DNA of 64,000 nt from positions 1 to 64,000 of the forward strand of contig CALCXK010000041.1 in the NCBI GenBank assembly GCA_937905835.1, written 5' to 3'. The translations under genes were made by a program, and so were the position numbers. This DNA is from an uncultured Ilumatobacter sp. (GTDB lineage: Bacteria > Actinomycetota > Acidimicrobiia > Acidimicrobiales > Ilumatobacteraceae). The notes beneath the pieces were generated by a model. That model was not told where the DNA came from. It saw nothing but the letters and a program-made list of their open reading frames with translations, and ran no database searches. Shown piece by piece: positions 60,740-64,000 of this stretch (the first letter of the stretch is position 1; the number at the start of each line of letters is the position of its first letter).

Positions 60740-61561
60740 ATGAAGATCGTCTACCTCGGGACGCCCGAGATGGCGGTTCCGCCGCTCCAGGCGCTTCATG
60801 CCGCAGGCCATGAAATCCTGCTCGTCGTCACCCGAGTCGATAAGAAGCGAGGGCGAGGTTCGGCCTTGTCTCCAAGCCCGGTCAAGGCCGCAGCACTCGA
60901 ACTCGGCATCCCGGTGTCGCACGATCCCGACGACGTTCTCGGTGCAGGCGCTGTGCTCGGCGTCGTCGTTGCCTACGGACGCCTGATCGAGCCGCACATC
61001 CTCGACGCAATTCCGATGGTTAATGCGCACTTCTCGCTGTTGCCGCGCTGGCGCGGTGCGGCACCGGTAGAGCGGGCACTTCTGGCCGGCGATGGTCTGA
61101 CCGGAGTCGATATCATGCGACTCGAAGAAGGTCTCGACACCGGCGGAATCTACGCCGAGACCGTCGTGCCGATCACTGCAACATCAACAGCTGCCGAGCT
61201 GCGCTCTGAGCTGGTCGCTGCGGCGTGTGACCTCCTCGTCACAATGCTGTCTGAACCACTCGACGTTTGGATCGACACTGCGGCGACCCAGATCGGCGAT
61301 GCCGTTTACGCGGCGAAGTTGACGAAGGACGAGTTCGAAATCGACTGGACCCATTCCGTCGAGCAGATTCATCGACTCATCAGAGTTGGTGGAGCCTGGA
61401 CAATATTCCGCGAGACGCGCCTCAAGATTCATGCAGCTGATCTCGTCGATGGAAAGTTGACACCAGTGACCGTGCAGCCCGAAGGAAAAAGCCCGATGGA
61501 GTTCGCGGCGTGGCGCAACGGCGCTCATCTCGCGTCCAACGAATTGTTCGGTGCGCTGTGA
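60740..61561 (+). CDS. fmt: Methionyl-tRNA formyltransferase
   Basis: The 273-residue enzyme formylates initiator Met-tRNA using 10-formyl-tetrahydrofolate. It has IVYLGTPEMAVPPLQAL, VVAYGRLIEPHILD, the catalytic NAHFSLLPRWRGAAPVERALLAGD with His and DTG in LDTGGIYAE, and a short C-terminal domain with EIDWTHSVEQIHRLIR. It is about 40 residues shorter than the enterobacterial protein, mainly at the C terminus. ATG 60740 is fixed by homology. Its stop overlaps the GTG of rsmB by four bases (GTGA). Confidence 0.93.
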   Translation: MKIVYLGTPEMAVPPLQALHAAGHEILLVVTRVDKKRGRGSALSPSPVKAAALELGIPVSHDPDDVLGAGAVLGVVVAYGRLIEPHILDAIPMVNAHFSLLPRWRGAAPVERALLAGDGLTGVDIMRLEEGLDTGGIYAETVVPITATSTAAELRSELVAAACDLLVTMLSEPLDVWIDTAATQIGDAVYAAKLTKDEFEIDWTHSVEQIHRLIRVGGAWTIFRETRLKIHAADLVDGKLTPVTVQPEGKSPMEFAAWRNGAHLASNELFGAL

Positions 61562-62865
61562 TCGGCTGGGACGCACCGACAGGCCCGGCGTCTGACTTGC
61601 CGAAGCCCCTGAACCGTCAACAGCGGCGTGCTGCGTTGCAGAACAACGACTGGAACAACAAGGGCCGAACTGACCCTGAGGCACGTCGTAACGCCCAGCA
61701 CGAGCCACGTAGCGCCTCTGGGCGACTTGAGAACGACAAGATTCCCACCGGACACACCAATGCCCGGCAACTAGCGCTCGACGTCTTGCAACGGATCGAA
61801 CACGATGGCGCGTATGCGAACCTCGTGCTCGGCCCGACGCTCACTGCATCGAATCTGAGTGACCAAGACCGTCGATTTGCGACGGAACTCGTCTACGGCT
61901 CGACGCGGATGCGTCGAGCCTGTGATGCGATCGTCGACCGGTTCGTCAGTCAACCTCCCGATGACGAGACCCGTTCGATTCTTCGGCTCGGCGCGTATCA
62001 GTTGGCGTACGCGGGCGTTCCTGCTCACGCGGCCGTGAGCGCAACGGTTGACTTGGCCCCTGGCAAGACGCGCGGTTTCATCAACGCCGTGTTGCGACGG
62101 GTCGCCGACAATCCGATCTACTCGATGACCTGGCCTTCGGAGGCTTCTCGGCTGAGCTATCCGAACTGGCTGGCCGATCGTCTGACCGCGGAGCTCGGCG
62201 ACGACGCCGTTGCTGCGATGATGCAGATGAACGAGCCGCCCTCGGTCACGGTTCGCGCTGATGGCTACGTACAAGACGAGTCGTCGCAGTGGGTCGCAGC
62301 ATCTGTTGAGGCTGCAGCAGGGGAGCGGGTGCTCGATATGTGCGCAGCGCCCGGCGGCAAGGCCACAGCGATTGCTGGCGACGGTGCCATCGTCGTTGCC
62401 GCCGATATGCGACATCGGCGTTCTCAACTTGTGCGTGAGAATGCTGGCAAGCTTGATCTTGACATCGCGGTGGTGACCGCCGACGGCACGGCCGCTCCGT
62501 TTCGTCTTGGAGCTTTCGACGCGGTCCTCCTGGATGCTCCGTGTTCTGGCCTCGGTGCACTCCGCCGTCGTCCGGATGCCCGCTGGCGCATTGAGGCGTC
62601 AGACATCACCGAACTGGCTGTGCTGCAACGATCGCTGCTGTTGGTAGCTGCGTCGCTCGTCAAGCCCGGCGGCCGACTGATCTACAGTGTGTGCACGGTG
62701 ACCGCTGAGGAATCAATCGATCACCCGACGCCTGACGGCTTCGACGTCGATGAGGCAGCCCCGCCGGCCGGTGAGTGGCGGTCGTTCGGCCAGGGATGGC
62801 GCGTGTTGCCGCACGATGCAGACACGGATGGCATGGTGCTGATTCGCTATCGTCGTACCTCGTGA
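61558..62865 (+). CDS. rsmB: 16S rRNA (cytosine-967-C5)-methyltransferase RsmB
   Basis: The 435-residue enzyme has a basic, Asn/Arg-rich N-terminal extension (about 1-70, with NRQQRRAALQNNDWNNKG), a NusB-like RNA-binding domain (about 75-205, ARQLALDVLQRIEHDGAYANLVL, RRFATELVYGSTRMRRACDAIV) and a class I methyltransferase domain with LDMCAAPGGKAT, the catalytic cysteines in DAPCSGLGALRRRPDARWR and YSVCTVTAEES. The extension is unusual in length and looks disordered. GTG 61558 overlaps the fmt stop, giving coupled translation in def-fmt-rsmB. Confidence 0.92.
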   Translation: MIGWDAPTGPASDLPKPLNRQQRRAALQNNDWNNKGRTDPEARRNAQHEPRSASGRLENDKIPTGHTNARQLALDVLQRIEHDGAYANLVLGPTLTASNLSDQDRRFATELVYGSTRMRRACDAIVDRFVSQPPDDETRSILRLGAYQLAYAGVPAHAAVSATVDLAPGKTRGFINAVLRRVADNPIYSMTWPSEASRLSYPNWLADRLTAELGDDAVAAMMQMNEPPSVTVRADGYVQDESSQWVAASVEAAAGERVLDMCAAPGGKATAIAGDGAIVVAADMRHRRSQLVRENAGKLDLDIAVVTADGTAAPFRLGAFDAVLLDAPCSGLGALRRRPDARWRIEASDITELAVLQRSLLLVAASLVKPGGRLIYSVCTVTAEESIDHPTPDGFDVDEAAPPAGEWRSFGQGWRVLPHDADTDGMVLIRYRRTS

Positions 62866-63347
62866 GCGACTCACTGCCCTCTCAGCAGGCCAAGGTGTTG
62901 ACCTGCAGCGATGGTGTCATGCACGGCACACGTGACGACAAGAGTGGCGCTGCACTAGTCGAACACCTGACGCATGCCGGCTTCGACGTCGTTGAGCATC
63001 GCGTCACCGCTGACGGCACGGACAACGTGGCGGCCGCACTGATCGAGATGACCGACCGGTTCGCCGGTCTCGTTGTGTCGACGGGCGGTACCGGCTTCGC
63101 ACCGCGGGACCAGACCCCCGAGGGCACGCGGTCCGTGATCGAACGAGAAGCGCCAGGCCTGGCCGAAGCGATGCGACTCTGTAACCCCCTCGGTCGTCTC
63201 TCACGCGGTCTTGCCGGCATCAGGGGCAACGCGATCATCGTCAACACGCCGGGAAGTACGAAGGGCTGCGTCGAACAACTCGATGCGATCCTCGACGTGC
63301 TCCCGCACGCCCTCCGACTGCTGCACGACGCCGACAACTCCCATTAA
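62862..63347 (+). CDS. mog: MogA/MoaB-type molybdopterin adenylyltransferase-like protein
   Basis: The 161-residue protein has the MoCF-biosynthesis fold: VLTCSDGVMHGTRDDKSGAALVEHL, the signature VVSTGGTGFAPRDQTPEGTRSVIE, and IIVNTPGSTKGCVEQLDAIL. Members adenylate molybdopterin before metal insertion. It begins at GTG 62862, overlapping the rsmB stop by four bases (GTGA), an unexpected partner for a translation gene. No other molybdenum cofactor gene is in the window, so the role is by family only. Confidence 0.86.
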   Translation: MSDSLPSQQAKVLTCSDGVMHGTRDDKSGAALVEHLTHAGFDVVEHRVTADGTDNVAAALIEMTDRFAGLVVSTGGTGFAPRDQTPEGTRSVIEREAPGLAEAMRLCNPLGRLSRGLAGIRGNAIIVNTPGSTKGCVEQLDAILDVLPHALRLLHDADNSH

Positions 63348-63407
63348 GCGAACTCTTCTGAGACCAACTCCCATGAAACCGTGAAGTCTCTCACGAGCCG
63401 CCGCCGG

Positions 63408-63413
63408 TAACCT
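63408..63413 (+). promoter_or_regulatory. -10 box of hisG
   Basis: TAACCT ends 6 bases before GTG 63420, the leaderless spacing. It supports GTG as the hisG start. Confidence 0.45.
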
Positions 63414-63419
63414 CTCGGC

Positions 63420-64000
63420 GTGCTACGCGTCGTACTTCCCAAGGGATCTCTCGAAAAGGCCACACTCGAACTTTTCGAGGCGGCCGATCTGCCCGTCAAC
63501 CGATCGTCGTCCGTCGACTATCAGGCGACGATTGACGACCCTCGGATCGAATCGGTGCGAATTCTGCGTCCGCAGGAAATCCCCACCTACGTGGCCGAGG
63601 GGTTGTTCGACGTCGGCATCACCGGCCGTGATTGGGTCGAAGAGACCAGCAGCGTTGTGCAGAGCCTGGGCGAGCTGAAGTACTCCAAGAACACGTCGAA
63701 TCCGATCCGCATGGTCGTTGCCGTTGCCGGCGACTCGCCAGCGGAGTCGGTTCAGGACCTGCCGAACGGCGTTCGCGTCCAAACCGAGTACCTCGAGTTG
63801 ACCCGGCGCTATTTTGAGGCCAAGGGCGTCGAAGCCAACATCCGACTTTCCTATGGTGCGACTGAGGCAAAGATCCCCGACATCGCTGACTGCGTCGTCG
63901 AGATCACCGAAACCGGCCGTGCCCTCAAGGCAGCTGGGCTCAAGGTGATCGACGTGATCCTCACCAGCTATACCGAAGTCATCGCCAACCCGGCCGCATA
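63420..64000 (+). CDS. hisG: ATP phosphoribosyltransferase HisG (3' partial)
   Basis: The frame is open from GTG 63420 to the right edge, giving 193 residues of a protein cut by the window. It reads VLRVVLPKGSLEKATLELFEAADLPVNRSS, then DVGITGRDWVEET, RVQTEYLELTRRYFEAKGV, and ATEAKIPDIADCVVEITETGRALKAAGL, the last being the PRPP-binding and substrate region. HisG couples ATP and PRPP in the first step of histidine synthesis. The early layout is of the HisG family in general; whether it is the long, self-regulated form cannot be told because the C terminus is missing. Confidence 0.9.
   Translation, partial: MLRVVLPKGSLEKATLELFEAADLPVNRSSSVDYQATIDDPRIESVRILRPQEIPTYVAEGLFDVGITGRDWVEETSSVVQSLGELKYSKNTSNPIRMVVAVAGDSPAESVQDLPNGVRVQTEYLELTRRYFEAKGVEANIRLSYGATEAKIPDIADCVVEITETGRALKAAGLKVIDVILTSYTEVIANPAA

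Noticed and set aside
60599..61030. Long antisense frame opposite def and fmt
   Set aside because: It is one of many long reverse frames caused by high GC codon structure; it has no protein-like composition and no start signals.

Overview
This 64 kb window is a dense stretch of core chromosome from a high-GC Gram-positive bacterium (Actinomycetota). Markers seen in the sequence are the proteasome activator Bpa, mycobacterial-type IHF (mIHF), an MshC-type mycothiol ligase, an InhA-type enoyl reductase, the phosphatidylinositol mannoside trio PgsA/PatA/PimA, many GTG starts, and gene order that follows mycobacteria and Streptomyces block by block. Several details (a DksA-like protein with no zinc cysteines, pdxS/pdxT next to lemA/htpX, queA and tgt, a class 1B-like pyrD, no mycobacterial PE/PPE genes) suggest a deep-branching actinobacterium, probably Acidimicrobiia and Ilumatobacter-like. 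That placement is inference; no rRNA gene is present to test it. I found no tRNA, rRNA, CRISPR array, transposase, integrase, phage gene or toxin-antitoxin pair.

Layout. 1-4.5 kb: DksA/TraR-like protein (cut by the left edge), lspA, rluD, an Rrf2 regulator on the minus strand, a phosphodiesterase-like protein and bpa. 4.6-12.6 kb: dnaE, an unknown protein, a nitroreductase, then a DUF255 protein and an InhA-type reductase on the minus strand. 12.7-12.8 kb: palindromic tandem repeats between divergent genes. 13-21 kb: mshC, plsC, thrS, HIT, a small membrane protein, pgsA, patA and pimA, a lipid and translation cluster. 21-24 kb: lemA, htpX and a DUF3048 lipoprotein. 24-29 kb: pdxS-pdxT, yebC, a peroxiredoxin and ruvC-ruvA-ruvB. 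29-32.4 kb: queA, a decayed small gene, an unknown protein on the minus strand, tgt. 32.5-38.6 kb: yajC-secD-secF-apt-relA, closed by a 34-bp perfect hairpin. 38.7-45.6 kb: hisS-aspS, pepQ-efp-nusB and a DUF2079 membrane protein. 45.6-57.7 kb: pyrR-pyrB-pyrC-carA-carB-pyrD followed by mihF-gmk-rpoZ-coaBC-metK. 57.7-64 kb: priA, a methyltransferase on the minus strand, def-fmt-rsmB, a mog-like gene and hisG (cut by the right edge).

How it works together. The largest functional unit is de novo pyrimidine synthesis. It is headed by a PyrR-binding hairpin two bases upstream of the pyrR ribosome binding site, so UMP-dependent translational repression is the expected control. The other blocks cover membrane phosphoinositide synthesis, Holliday-junction processing, Sec export, (p)ppGpp metabolism, aminoacyl-tRNA synthesis and N-formyl-methionine handling. 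Genes inside blocks are tightly packed, often with 1-8 base stop/start overlaps. Genes that head a block very often carry a TANNNT -10 box 6-9 bases before the start codon and no Shine-Dalgarno sequence, which points to widespread leaderless transcription and helps fix start codons.

I see no obvious new multi-gene system. The best leads are non-coding: interleaved inverted repeats before dnaE, tandem palindromes before the fabI-like gene, the relA 3' hairpin, the palindrome at the priA start, and the PyrR leader.
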